The notes: a model not told the origin generated them from the letters alone. A stretch of DNA of 64,000 bases from Paraplanobispora takensis (GCF_016863195.1 NZ_BOOK01000010.1:186001-250000); one strand, 5' to 3'; positions 52,316 through 61,347 are shown, counted from the stretch's first letter. Translations and numbers: made by a program.

Positions 52316-54703
52316 GTGACGACGAAGCTGTTCGGAGAGCCCGTCCGGCGCCGGGAGGACCCGCGCCTGCTCACCGGCCGCGGCCGCTATCTCGACGACC
52401 TCGGCCGCGACGCGCTGGCCGCGGCGTTCGTCAGGTCGCCGCACGCGCACGCCGTGATCCGCGACATCGACGTGTCGGCCGCGCTCGACGTGGACGGGCT
52501 GGTGGCGATCTACACCTGGGAGGACCTGCCGGACCGGCTCGCCGAGCCGCTGCCGCTGCTCATCCCGCACCCGGCCCTGACCCACGGCCGCACGGCCTAC
52601 CCGCTGGCGCGCGACCGCGTGCGGCACGTGGGCGAGCCGGTCGTCATGGTCGTCGCCCGCGACCGCTATGTCGCCGAGGACGCCTGCGCGCTGATCCGGG
52701 TGGACTACGAGCTCCTCAAGCCGGTGGTCGGGGTGGAGGAGGCCGCCCAGTCGGCGCAGCTCGTCCACGACGACGTGCCGGGCAACGTCGGCGCGCACAT
52801 GGTCCAGGAGGTGCCCTCGGCCGGCGGGCTCGACGTGCGCGAGGTCATCGAGGACGCGCCGCACACGCTGGCCTTCCGGCTGGACATCGAGCGCAGCGCG
52901 TCCACGCCGCTGGAGGGGCGCGGGGTGTACGCCCGCTGGGACGCCGACGACTCCTCCCTGCGGGTCTACTCCAGCACCCAGACCTCCACCAGCGTCCGCA
53001 TGGCCGTGGCCGCCAAGCTCGGCCTGCCGCTGCCCAAGGTCGAGGTGATCGCGCCGGACGTCGGCGGCGGGTTCGGCGTGAAGATCGTGCACCCGTGGCC
53101 GGAGGAGGTCCTGCTCCCGTGGGCGGCCATGCTGCTGGACCGCGAGGTGAAGTGGACCGAGGACCGGCGCGAGCACTTCGTCTCCTCGGCGCACGAGCGG
53201 GCCCAGGTGCAGTTCGTCCGGGTCGGCTTCGACGACGACGGGCGGGTGCTCGGCCTGGAGGTGAGCATCCTGCACGACCACGGCGCCTACACGCCGTACG
53301 GGATCATCGTGCCGATCATCACCTCCACCCAGCTGCCGGGGCCGTACAAGATCGGGTCCTACCGGGTCGAGTTCTCCTCCGTCTACACCAACACCGTGCA
53401 GGTCACGCCGTACCGGGGGGCGGGCCGCCCGCAGGCGGTGTTCTGCATGGAGCGCACGATGGACCGCATCGCCGACCATCTCGGGCTGGACCGTACGGCG
53501 GTGCGCGCCGTCAACTTCATCCAGCCCGAGGAGTTCCCCTACGACCAGGGGCTGATCTTCCAGGACGGCCGCCCGCTGATCTACGACAGCGGCGACTACC
53601 CCGAGTCGCTGCGCATGCTGAAGGAGCTGATCGGCTGGGACTCCTTCCCCGCCGAGAAGGAGCGGGCCGCGGCCGAGGGCAGGCGCATCGGCATCGGGAT
53701 CGGCTGCTACGTCGAGGGCACCGGCGTCGGGCCGTACGAGGGCGGGCACGTCCAGGTCACCTCCGACGGCCGGGTGCACGTCTCGACCGGGCTGACCTCG
53801 CAGGGCCAGGGCCACGAGACCGCGTTCGCGCAGATCGCCGCGGCGGAGCTGGGCGTGCCGCTGGAGAGGGTCTCGGTCGTCACCGGCGACACCCGCAGGT
53901 TCGGCTACGCGGTCGGCACCTTCGCCTCGCGCGCCGCGGTGATGAGCGGCAACGCGATCGCGCTGGCCTGCCGCAAGGTCAGGGAGAAGGCGCTGCGGAT
54001 CGCCGCCGACGCGCTGGAGGCCGACCCCCGCGACCTGGAGATCACCGACGGGATGGTCCACGTGGCCGGCACGCCCGGCGCCGCCATCCCGCTGGCCACC
54101 GTGGCCGTGCTGTCCAACCCGCTGCGCTATGCCTTCGACGAGGAGGCGGCCCGCGCCACGCAGTTCGCGGGGGCGTCCTCCTTCGACAAACCGCCGGTGC
54201 CGGAGGGCGACGAGCCGGGCCTGGAGGGGCGCGACTACTACTCGCCGATCCGCTCGACCTTCGCCTCCGGCATGCACGCGGCGATCGTCGAGACCGACCC
54301 GCTCACCGCCGAGATCCGCATCCTGCGCTACGCCGTCGTGCACGACTGCGGCAACCTCATCAACCCGATGATCGTCGAGGGGCAGATCCACGGCGGCGTC
54401 GCCCAGGGCGTCGGGGGCGCGCTGTACGAGCGGATGGTCTACGACGGCCACGGCCAGCTGCTCAACGCCTCGTTCATGGACTTTTTGATGCCGTACGCCA
54501 CGGAGGTCCCGCACGTGGAGACGGCGCACCTGCAGACCCCGTCCCCGCTCAATCCGCTGGGCATCAAGGGCGCGGGCGAGGCGGGGGTCATCCCGGTCTC
54601 GGCGGTGATCGCCTCGGCGGTCGAGGACGCCGAGGGCATCGCGATCGACAAGATGCCCATCTCCCCGTCGGAGCTGTTCGACCTGCGCCGCGCCGCCTCC
54701 TGA
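52316..54703 (+). CDS. Molybdenum hydroxylase large subunit (CoxL/XdhA type)
   Basis: A 795-residue molybdopterin-cytosine-dinucleotide-type subunit. It has GRGRYLDDL at the N-terminus, PDVGGGFGVKI in the cofactor site, the active-site loop TPYRGAGRPQA near residue 365 and the catalytic glutamate in IKGAGEAGVIP near 750. PYRGAGR marks it as a form II-like hydroxylase, not a true CO dehydrogenase (AYxCSFR). With the NCS2 permease in one operon the substrate is probably a nucleobase (hypoxanthine/xanthine or a pyrimidine). No cofactor-insertion genes (coxDEFG, xdhC) are in the window. GTG 52316. Confidence 0.92.
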   Translation: MTTKLFGEPVRRREDPRLLTGRGRYLDDLGRDALAAAFVRSPHAHAVIRDIDVSAALDVDGLVAIYTWEDLPDRLAEPLPLLIPHPALTHGRTAYPLARDRVRHVGEPVVMVVARDRYVAEDACALIRVDYELLKPVVGVEEAAQSAQLVHDDVPGNVGAHMVQEVPSAGGLDVREVIEDAPHTLAFRLDIERSASTPLEGRGVYARWDADDSSLRVYSSTQTSTSVRMAVAAKLGLPLPKVEVIAPDVGGGFGVKIVHPWPEEVLLPWAAMLLDREVKWTEDRREHFVSSAHERAQVQFVRVGFDDDGRVLGLEVSILHDHGAYTPYGIIVPIITSTQLPGPYKIGSYRVEFSSVYTNTVQVTPYRGAGRPQAVFCMERTMDRIADHLGLDRTAVRAVNFIQPEEFPYDQGLIFQDGRPLIYDSGDYPESLRMLKELIGWDSFPAEKERAAAEGRRIGIGIGCYVEGTGVGPYEGGHVQVTSDGRVHVSTGLTSQGQGHETAFAQIAAAELGVPLERVSVVTGDTRRFGYAVGTFASRAAVMSGNAIALACRKVREKALRIAADALEADPRDLEITDGMVHVAGTPGAAIPLATVAVLSNPLRYAFDEEAARATQFAGASSFDKPPVPEGDEPGLEGRDYYSPIRSTFASGMHAAIVETDPLTAEIRILRYAVVHDCGNLINPMIVEGQIHGGVAQGVGGALYERMVYDGHGQLLNASFMDFLMPYATEVPHVETAHLQTPSPLNPLGIKGAGEAGVIPVSAVIASAVEDAEGIAIDKMPISPSELFDLRRAAS

Positions 54704-54881
54704 GCCCGCCGTACCGCGCGGCCTCCCGGGTCCGCCGGGCCGGGCCGCCCGGGAGGTTGCGCCCCGGGTGGCGAATTGTTGCGGAAGGGGTGCGGAAAAC
54801 CTCAGGTCACGCCCACCGGGCCCGATGGGTTCGGCTGCCGCCACGGATCGGCGGCCGGAACCCGGGGAAGGGCAGGGCGTG

Positions 54882-55778
54882 ATGAGCAGTGGATCGAGTA
54901 GCGCGGCGGTCAGGACCGGCTGGTCCCTCTTCCTCCTCTTCGCCGTCGCACTGCTGACGGGCGTGATCCTCCCCGCCCCCGCCTCGGCCGCGACCGGGCT
55001 GAAGCCCGCGGCGGCGGGGACGCGGGCGATGTGGCTGTGGGACATCGGTACGGCGCAGCCGGCGGACGTGCTGGCCTGGGCGAAGGCCCGGGGCGTGAAG
55101 GAGATCTTCGTCCACGCCGCGGCGGGGCTGCCCTCCGACACCGCCCGGATGACGAGGCTGCGGGAGCTGAAGCGCGGTGCGGACAAGGCCCGCATCCGGC
55201 TGAGCGCGCTGGGCGGCGACCCGGCGTGGGCCACCGACCACGCCGCGGCGCGGGCCTGGCAGCGGGCCGTCCTCGGCACCGGGTTGTTCGCCGGCAGCCA
55301 CGTCGACGTGGAGCCGTACGCCCTGCCCGCCTGGCAGACCGACCAGGCCGCGCTGGCCGCGGGCCTGGTGGAGATGCTGCGGCTGCTGCAGGCCGACGAC
55401 TCGCGCCCGCTGGAGGCCGACATCCCGTTCTGGTATCACACGATCCCCACCGGTTCGGGCGCCACGCTGGCCGACGGGGTGCTGGCGCGGGTGGACGCGG
55501 TCACCGTCATGAGCTACCGCGACACCGCCACCGGGCCGAACTCGATGACGGACGTCAGCGCCGACATCCTCGCCCGCGGCACGAAGGCCGGCAAGCCGGT
55601 CCGGCTGTCCGCCGAGACCGGCCCGCTGTCCGACTGCCCGCACTGCACCTTCCACGAGGAGGGCGCCGCGCGCATGGCCACGGTCCTGGCCGGCGTCGAC
55701 TCGGCTGCCCGGGCCCACCCGGCCTTCGCCGGCATCGCGGTCCACCACTACGCGTCCTGGCGGACGATGAAGCCCTGA
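54882..55778 (+). CDS. Secreted protein of unknown function
   Basis: A 298-residue exported protein. A signal peptide occupies about residues 1-35 (GWSLFLLFAVALLTGVILPAPASA). The mature part resembles a TIM-barrel glycosidase scaffold: AMWLWDIGTAQPADVLAWAKARGVKEIFVHAA, HVDVEPYALPAW, VDAVTVMSYRDTA and RLSAETGPL put acidic residues at barrel strand ends. Two close cysteines (CPHC) could form a disulfide. I cannot assign a family. ATG 54882 or GTG 54879, with GGGCAGGG upstream. It ends the rightward gene run. Confidence 0.75.
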   Translation: MSSGSSSAAVRTGWSLFLLFAVALLTGVILPAPASAATGLKPAAAGTRAMWLWDIGTAQPADVLAWAKARGVKEIFVHAAAGLPSDTARMTRLRELKRGADKARIRLSALGGDPAWATDHAAARAWQRAVLGTGLFAGSHVDVEPYALPAWQTDQAALAAGLVEMLRLLQADDSRPLEADIPFWYHTIPTGSGATLADGVLARVDAVTVMSYRDTATGPNSMTDVSADILARGTKAGKPVRLSAETGPLSDCPHCTFHEEGAARMATVLAGVDSAARAHPAFAGIAVHHYASWRTMKP

Positions 55779-55781
55779 CCG

Positions 55782-55800
55782 GTCTCCCGGACCCGGAGAC
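55782..55800. terminator. Hairpin between convergent genes
   Basis: GTCTCC (55782-55787) and GGAGAC (55795-55800) flank a 7-nt loop, between the secreted protein gene and the convergent molybdoenzyme gene. Confidence 0.5.
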
Positions 55801-55812
55801 GGTCCCGAGGGG

Positions 55813-58044
55813 TCAGCGCAGCGCCTCCACGCGGGCCGGGACGTGCTTGTGCCACGGCGTGCCGGCATAGGGGTCGCGGTCCTCGGCGGAGGTCAGCTCG
55901 TTGGGGGCGACACCGGTCACCGTGCCCCCGTAGTCCAGGCCGAGGCCGTTGGGCAGCGAGACGTGACCGCGCTGCAGGCTGTCGGTCAGCTCCACGGTGA
56001 CCTCGGCGCTGCCCCGGCGGGTGGTCAGCCGGGCCGCCCCGCCGTCGGCCAGGCCGAGATCGGCGGCGTCGTCCGGGTTGACGCGCAGCACGCCCGCGCC
56101 GTCGCGGCGGCGCCAGGCGGGGTCGCGCACGATGGTGTTGGCCGTGAACGCGCGGCGCTCCCCGGCGGAGAGCACGAACGGGAACGCGGGGTCGGAGCGC
56201 GGGACCCCGCCGAGCCGGGAGATCTCCTCCAGCAGCTCGGGGATCTCCAGATGGATCTTCCCGTCCGGCGTGCCGACGCGGGCGAGCGCGTCGCCCGGCT
56301 CGTCGACCGCGAACACCACGCCCGAGCGGCCGTTCAGGACGGCGTCGAAGAGGTTGTCGCCCAGCTCCAGGCCCTCGCCCGGGATCCCGGCCCGCCGTAC
56401 GGCCTGCGGATGGGCCAACGCGACCTTGTGCGCCAGCGCCCACAGGGACGCCGCCGCCGCGGCGCCGTCGGGCAGGGACGGACCGAGGGTGCGGTACAGC
56501 GCGACCGGGGCGACCGTGGCCAGCGCCGGGTCGGCCGACACCGCGGCCAGGAACGCCTCGGCGAACGCGGCCCGGCCCGCAGACAGCGCCTCGCGCAGCG
56601 GGACGAGGTCCGGGACCGCGCCGAGCGCCTCGCAGAGCCGGGCGTGGATCTCGGGTTCGGGCAGCAGGTCCGAGCCCGGCGGCGGGTCCAGCACCGGGGC
56701 GCGCAGGTGGAAGTAGTTCGACGGGGTCTCGAAGTTGAAGAACGTCGCCTCCCACTTCTCGAACTGGGTGGGCGCGGGGAGCACGTAGTCCGCCAGCCGG
56801 GCGGTCTCGGTCATCGCGACGTCGACCACCACCAGCAGGTCCAGCGCCTGCAGGGCCTCGCGCATCCGCGCCGAGTCGGCCAGCGAGTGCACGGGGTTGG
56901 CCGTCTCCACGAACATCGCCCGGTAGCGGGCGGGATGGTCGGTGAGGATCTCCTCGGCGATCACGTTGCCCGGGACCAGGCCGGAGATGATGCGGGCCCC
57001 GGCCACCGGGCTGAGGCGGTCGCGCCGGGGACCCCAGTGGGAGAAGGAGACCATCGGGGCGAACGGGATGGGCGGGTTGTTCGTCCCCGTGCGGCCGAAG
57101 TTCCCGGTGAGCAGGTAGATCAGGTTGTCGAGATAGCTGTTCAGGGTGGAGTGCGGGGACATCTGCACGCCCAGGTCCTCGTGGACGGCGACGCCGTCGG
57201 CGGCGGCGATCCGCCGGGCGGCGCCGCGGACCAGTTGCTCAGGGACGCCGCAGCCGGCCGCGTACTCCGCCACCGGGACCTTCGAAAGGACCGTCGTGAC
57301 CTCGTCGAGCCCCACGGCGTGCCGGGCCAGCCACTCGGTGGCGACCAGCTCCTCCTGGACGAGGACGGCCGCCAGGGCGGTCAGCAGCCAGGCGTCGGTG
57401 CCGGGCCGTACCCGCAGGTGGATGTCGGCCAGTTCCGCGGTCTCGGTGCGCCGGGGGTCGACCACGATCAGGCAGCGGTCCGGGTCGCGGGCGATCTCGC
57501 GCAGCGCGGGACGGGCCCGCGGGATGCCGTGCGACTGCCAGGGGTTCTTGCCGATGAACAGCGCCACCTCGCAGTGCTCGACGTCGCCGAAGGCCACGTT
57601 GCCGAACATCCGGTCCCCGACCCAGAACTGGCCGGTCTTCTCCTGCGCCAGGGCGTTGGAGCGGTAGCGGGCGCCGAGGGCGCGCATGAAGGACCCCGCG
57701 TAGGACCCGCCCAGGTGGTTGCCCTGCCCGCCGCCGCCGTAGTAGAAGATCGACTCCCCGCCGTGGGCGTCGCGCACGGCCGCGAACCGCCCGGCGACCT
57801 CGGTGATCGCGATCTCCCAGGAGACGGTCTCGAAGGTGCCGTCCGGACGGCGGCGCAGCGGGTGGGTCAGCCGGTCGGCGCCGTTCTGGTAGTGGTCGAG
57901 CCGGAGCGGCTTCTCGCAGGTGTATCCCCGGGACGAGGGGTGCCGCCTGTCGCCCCGGATCCGGTCGAACCTCCGCCCGTCGAGGCGGATCTCGATCCCG
58001 CAGTTGCACGCGCAGAGCACACAGGCGGTGGGCTTCCAGTCCAT
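55813..58044 (-). CDS. Molybdopterin oxidoreductase of the DMSO reductase family
   Basis: A 743-residue molybdenum bis-PGD enzyme. The N-terminal 4Fe-4S site has C8, C11, C15 and C43 (CVLCACNCGIEIR ... YTCEKPL). Further blocks are GGGGQGNHLGGSYAG, FIGKNPWQSHG, VDPRRTETAELADIHLRVRPGTDAWLL, and a C-terminal molydopterin-binding LTTRRGSAEVTVELTDSLQRGHVSLPNG. No Tat signal is visible, so it is cytoplasmic, and no partner electron-transfer genes are adjacent. It resembles the stand-alone anaerobic-dehydrogenase-like enzymes of actinomycetes. Substrate unknown. ATG 58044. An inverted repeat lies just upstream. Confidence 0.88.
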   Translation of the reverse strand: MDWKPTACVLCACNCGIEIRLDGRRFDRIRGDRRHPSSRGYTCEKPLRLDHYQNGADRLTHPLRRRPDGTFETVSWEIAITEVAGRFAAVRDAHGGESIFYYGGGGQGNHLGGSYAGSFMRALGARYRSNALAQEKTGQFWVGDRMFGNVAFGDVEHCEVALFIGKNPWQSHGIPRARPALREIARDPDRCLIVVDPRRTETAELADIHLRVRPGTDAWLLTALAAVLVQEELVATEWLARHAVGLDEVTTVLSKVPVAEYAAGCGVPEQLVRGAARRIAAADGVAVHEDLGVQMSPHSTLNSYLDNLIYLLTGNFGRTGTNNPPIPFAPMVSFSHWGPRRDRLSPVAGARIISGLVPGNVIAEEILTDHPARYRAMFVETANPVHSLADSARMREALQALDLLVVVDVAMTETARLADYVLPAPTQFEKWEATFFNFETPSNYFHLRAPVLDPPPGSDLLPEPEIHARLCEALGAVPDLVPLREALSAGRAAFAEAFLAAVSADPALATVAPVALYRTLGPSLPDGAAAAASLWALAHKVALAHPQAVRRAGIPGEGLELGDNLFDAVLNGRSGVVFAVDEPGDALARVGTPDGKIHLEIPELLEEISRLGGVPRSDPAFPFVLSAGERRAFTANTIVRDPAWRRRDGAGVLRVNPDDAADLGLADGGAARLTTRRGSAEVTVELTDSLQRGHVSLPNGLGLDYGGTVTGVAPNELTSAEDRDPYAGTPWHKHVPARVEALR

Positions 58045-58052
58045 TCGGGCTC

Positions 58053-58077
58053 CCTGTGTTCGATTTTTGAACTCAGG
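58053..58077 (-). promoter_or_regulatory. Operator-like inverted repeat before the molybdoenzyme
   Basis: CCTGTGTTC (58053-58061) and GAACTCAGG (58069-58077) pair with one mismatch around a 7-nt AT-only-like spacer (GATTTTT). The edge is 9 nt from the start codon, so a repressor would cover the ribosome or transcription start site. Confidence 0.55.
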
Positions 58078-58144
58078 CTAGCCGAAGGAGATTCCGTTGT
58101 CTGCGGGCGAGCGGAAAACGGCGCCGCGGGATCGGCTCGCGGGG

Positions 58145-59317
58145 TCAGGCGGCGGGGATGGTGAAGGTGAAGCGGGTGCCGGGGTCGGCGGGGCTGTGCT
58201 GCACGTCGCCGCCGTGCGCGCGGACCAGTTCCCGGGTGATCCACAGTCCCAGCCCGACCGACTCGGGGCTGGTGTCGGCGCTGCTGAACCGGGAGAACAG
58301 GGCCTCGCGTTTCTCCTCGGGCACACCGGGACCGTGGTCGCGCACGTGGACGGCCACCATGCCCCCGGTGGTGGGCTCGGCGCTGACGATGATGGGCGGG
58401 GCGCCGTGGCGGATGGCGTTGGCGGTGAGGTTGACCAGGATCTGCTCCAGCCGCTGCGGATCGGCCCGCACCGTCAGGTCGGGGTCGACCGCCATCCCCA
58501 CCGGGGCGGTCAGATAGCTGACGGCGTCCTCGACCGCGGCGTGCAGCCGGATGGGCCGCAGATCGAGATGGAGGCCACGGCTGTCGATGCGTTCGGCGTC
58601 CAGCAGGCTGGTGGCCAGCCGGCGGATCCGGTTGGTCTGACGCAGCGCCGAGGCGATGATGGCGTGCCGCTGCTCCGGAGGCAGGACGTCGCCGTCCTCG
58701 TCCAGGGTCTCCAATGCGAACTGGACCGAGGTCAGCGGGGAGCGCACGTCGTGGGCCAGCGTGGCCGTCAGCGCCGCGCGCCACCGTTCCATGCGCTGGA
58801 TGGTCTCGCGGGCACGGTGCTGGCGGTTGACCTGCCGGGAGATCAGCGCGCCCACCGCCATCGCCGTGGGGACGAACAGGGTCGCACCGATCACCACCAC
58901 CGCCCCCCGGTCGTCGACGGCCAGCGGGACCACGTAGGCGAGCGCCGTGAGCGGCCCCATGGCCAGGACTGCCGTCGTCGGGAAGTGCAGGCCCACCCAG
59001 ACGAACAACAGCATGAAGAACGGCGCCGTGCCGACCGAACTCCCCTCGAAGGCCAGCGTGCAATAGCCCAGGATCCCCAGCACCGGCAGGCACAGCACCA
59101 GGGGAAGCCGGGGATCGAACCGCTCCCAGGGGAACAGCCACGTCCCCGCGGCCAGGGCCAGGAGGGCGGCCGCGATCACTATGACCGCCCCTCGATCCCC
59201 GGGCGGCGCTATCAGCAGTCCAGCCAGGGTCAGGGCCACCCCCATGACGAAAACCAGTGCCATCTGCCGCGCGGCGTGTCCGGTGCCCTCCTCCGGCGCG
59301 GCCTTCTGATCCGCCAT
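58145..59317 (-). CDS. Orphan sensor histidine kinase
   Basis: A 390-residue membrane kinase. About six membrane helices (residues 20-180) form a MASE-like sensor module with hardly any extracytoplasmic loop. The HisKA box is LAHDVRSPLTSVQFALETL. The ATPase domain has ILVNLTANAIRHGAP (N box), VRDHGPGVPEEKRE (G1) and GLGLWITRELVRAHGG (G2). No response regulator is adjacent. The start is ATG 59317 with GGGGGGAGCG; an upstream ATG at 59344 is less likely. The sensing domain suggests a membrane or lipid signal. Confidence 0.9.
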   Translation of the reverse strand: MADQKAAPEEGTGHAARQMALVFVMGVALTLAGLLIAPPGDRGAVIVIAAALLALAAGTWLFPWERFDPRLPLVLCLPVLGILGYCTLAFEGSSVGTAPFFMLLFVWVGLHFPTTAVLAMGPLTALAYVVPLAVDDRGAVVVIGATLFVPTAMAVGALISRQVNRQHRARETIQRMERWRAALTATLAHDVRSPLTSVQFALETLDEDGDVLPPEQRHAIIASALRQTNRIRRLATSLLDAERIDSRGLHLDLRPIRLHAAVEDAVSYLTAPVGMAVDPDLTVRADPQRLEQILVNLTANAIRHGAPPIIVSAEPTTGGMVAVHVRDHGPGVPEEKREALFSRFSSADTSPESVGLGLWITRELVRAHGGDVQHSPADPGTRFTFTIPAA

Positions 59318-59395
59318 CGCTCCCCCCGGTAGCAGGCGCCTCAACCTGCAACGATAACAACCGGCGAAGGGTCAGGGGCAAACGGTGACCGTGTT

Positions 59396-59410
59396 CCGCC
59401 GGTCCGGCGG
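59396..59410 (-). terminator. Hairpin after the MFS exporter gene
   Basis: CCGCC (59396-59400) and GGCGG (59406-59410) with a 5-nt loop, 27 nt past the exporter stop on the minus strand. Confidence 0.4.
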
Positions 59411-59437
59411 CGTCCGCGGCGCGCCGGGGTCCGCGGG

Positions 59438-60682
59438 TCAGGTCTCGGCGGTCTCGGGGTCGGGGAGATCGCGCATGCCGCGCAGAGGGGAGAGCAGGAG
59501 CGGCACCGCCGACAGCGACGTGAGCGCCGCGCTGATCCACAGCGTGGTGCGGGCGCCGAACGCCTCGCCCAGGAGCCCTCCGGCGAGGCCGCCGAGGGGG
59601 AGGGTGCCCCACACCACGAAGCGCATGGTGGCGTTCATCCGCCCGAGCATGCGTTCGGGGGTGACGGCCTGGCGGAAGCTGACCTGGCTGACGTTGTAGA
59701 GCACCACGCCGATGGAGTTCATGAAGCTGCCGACGACGAAGAGCCCCAGCCGCCATCCGGGTTCGGTGAGCGGCACCAGGAACATGAACGGCTGGGTCAC
59801 CAGGATGGACAGCCAGATGAGCCGCGCCGAGCCGACCAGGCGGGCGGCCCGGCTCACGACGACCGCGCCGACCAGGCCGCCGACGGCGGCCGCCGAGAAC
59901 AGCAGGCCGACGAGCCCCGGGACGAGACGGAGCTCCCGGACGAGGAAGATCATCTCCACGGCCACGAAGACGCCGTTGGCGAAGTTCCCGGTGGCGGTGG
60001 AGGCGGCGACCATCCGCAGGATCCGGTGCGCGGCCACGAACCGCAGGCCCTCCCCGATCTCCTTGAGCAGCCCGCGGCGCCCGGCGCGGTCCGGCACCTG
60101 CTCGGTGGCGTCGATCCGCCCCAGGAACAGCGCCGAGCCGAGGAAGCTGATCGCGTCCACCAGCACCGCGACCGGCGCGGTGAGCAACTGCACCAGCCCG
60201 CCGCCCACGGCCGGGCCGGCCACCCCCGCCGTCGTGCGCACGATCTCCAGCTTGGCGTTGCCGTCCACCAGCCGGTCACGGCTGACCAGGCTCGGCAGGT
60301 AGCTCTGGTAGGCGATGTCGAAGAAGACCGTGGCCAGGCCCGTTCCGAGCGCCACGCCGTACAGCTGCGGCATGCTCAGGCCCCCCAGCCACCAGGAGAC
60401 CGGGACCGACGCCAGCAGCACCCCCCGGACCAGGTCGGCGGCGAGGAGGATCCGGCGTCGCGCCATCCGGTCCACCCACACCCCCGCGGGCAGCCCCACC
60501 AGCAGGAAGGCCGCGGTCTCCGCCGCCACCAGGAGCCCCGTCTCCAACGGGCTCGCCTTCAGCGCCACCACGGCCACGAGCGGGAGGGCCAGCAGGCTGA
60601 TCTGCGTGCCGATCTGACTGATCGTGTCGGCACCGAACAGGAGCATGAAGTTCCGGTGCCGGAACAGGCTGGCGGAAGTCAT
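59438..60682 (-). CDS. MFS transporter (EntS/MFS_3 type)
   Basis: A 414-residue 12-helix transporter of the enterobactin-exporter-like group. Signatures are SQIGTQISLLALPLVAV, GLPAGVWVDRMARRRILLAADLVRG (loop 2-3) and QAVTPERMLGRMNATMRFVVWGTLPLGGLAGGLLGE near the C-terminus. Such proteins export siderophores, macrolides or other small molecules. The start is ATG 60682 (MTSASLFRHRNFMLLF); the earlier ATG at 60718 adds a non-conserved HRHD-rich segment. No biosynthetic genes are adjacent. Confidence 0.88.
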   Translation of the reverse strand: MTSASLFRHRNFMLLFGADTISQIGTQISLLALPLVAVVALKASPLETGLLVAAETAAFLLVGLPAGVWVDRMARRRILLAADLVRGVLLASVPVSWWLGGLSMPQLYGVALGTGLATVFFDIAYQSYLPSLVSRDRLVDGNAKLEIVRTTAGVAGPAVGGGLVQLLTAPVAVLVDAISFLGSALFLGRIDATEQVPDRAGRRGLLKEIGEGLRFVAAHRILRMVAASTATGNFANGVFVAVEMIFLVRELRLVPGLVGLLFSAAAVGGLVGAVVVSRAARLVGSARLIWLSILVTQPFMFLVPLTEPGWRLGLFVVGSFMNSIGVVLYNVSQVSFRQAVTPERMLGRMNATMRFVVWGTLPLGGLAGGLLGEAFGARTTLWISAALTSLSAVPLLLSPLRGMRDLPDPETAET

Positions 60683-60861
60683 CCGGGTATCGTGGCGATG
60701 ATCGCAGTCTTCCCGCAACCCCCATCCGCCGGACCATCAGGCCGGAACTCCGCCGCCGCCGCGGCAAGGAGCGGGAGCCCGTACGGGAAAGCTCTGACGG
60801 GGAGACGGCGGTGGGTCAAGATTGGTGGGTCCCGGTGTTCACACCGATCCGGAGGTACGGC

Positions 60862-61335
60862 ATGCGCGTCGCCCGGATGCTGGCCGTCGTCTCGGCGCTG
60901 GCGGTGATGACGGGCTGCGCTTCGGGACCGTCGCTGGAGGACGCGGCGGCGGAGCTGCAGAAGGACACCCAACGCCTGGAGACCGACGAGCTTTTCAAGA
61001 ATCCACTCAGTAAACTCCAGATTTTGGAGCGTCCGGCCAAGGACATCCCCTGTGGCGACGGCACGTTCAAACGAGTGTTGAGGGCTACCGCTGATGACGA
61101 ACGCGCGGATGAACCGCTAGACGCTCACCTGGACCGGGCTCAGGGGGTGATGGAGAACACTCTTTCTCAATTTTTCGGTTACAAACTGGAGCACGATTTC
61201 AGCCAGGCGGATAGTGAGAGCGGACGGTTGGTTCGGGGAGCGAAGGAGAATTTTGGCATCACCATCGCTGTGGACGTGATGCCGGAACCTCCTACGTGGC
61301 GGCTGCGCGCGGAGACGAGATGCCTGCCGGGCTGA
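60862..61335 (+). CDS. Putative lipoprotein
   Basis: A 157-residue protein with a lipoprotein signal: basic MRVARM, hydrophobic LAVVSALAV and lipobox VMTGC, so the mature N-terminus is C19 or near. The mature part is acidic and charged with cysteines at DIPCGDG and TRCLPG. The first about 130 nt are high in GC like the chromosome, but from about 60990 onward GC falls and the codon choice changes (TTT, AAA, GAT, TTG are common). It is convergent with, and 12 nt from, the ESX-type protein gene whose 3' part has the same low GC. Immunity or surface function is possible but unproven. Confidence 0.75.
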   Translation: MRVARMLAVVSALAVMTGCASGPSLEDAAAELQKDTQRLETDELFKNPLSKLQILERPAKDIPCGDGTFKRVLRATADDERADEPLDAHLDRAQGVMENTLSQFFGYKLEHDFSQADSESGRLVRGAKENFGITIAVDVMPEPPTWRLRAETRCLPG

Positions 61336-61347
61336 AATCGAACCAGG

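Noticed and set aside
50841-54703. Aerobic CO dehydrogenase (coxMSL)
   Set aside because: The large subunit lacks the AYxCSFR loop of form I CO dehydrogenase and has PYRGAGR; no cox accessory genes are present.
52232-55423. Very long minus-strand open frame opposite the Mo-hydroxylase genes
   Set aside because: It is antisense to three genes with clear catalytic motifs and its translation is rich in Asp/Arg/Val/His typical of a shadow frame in high-GC DNA.
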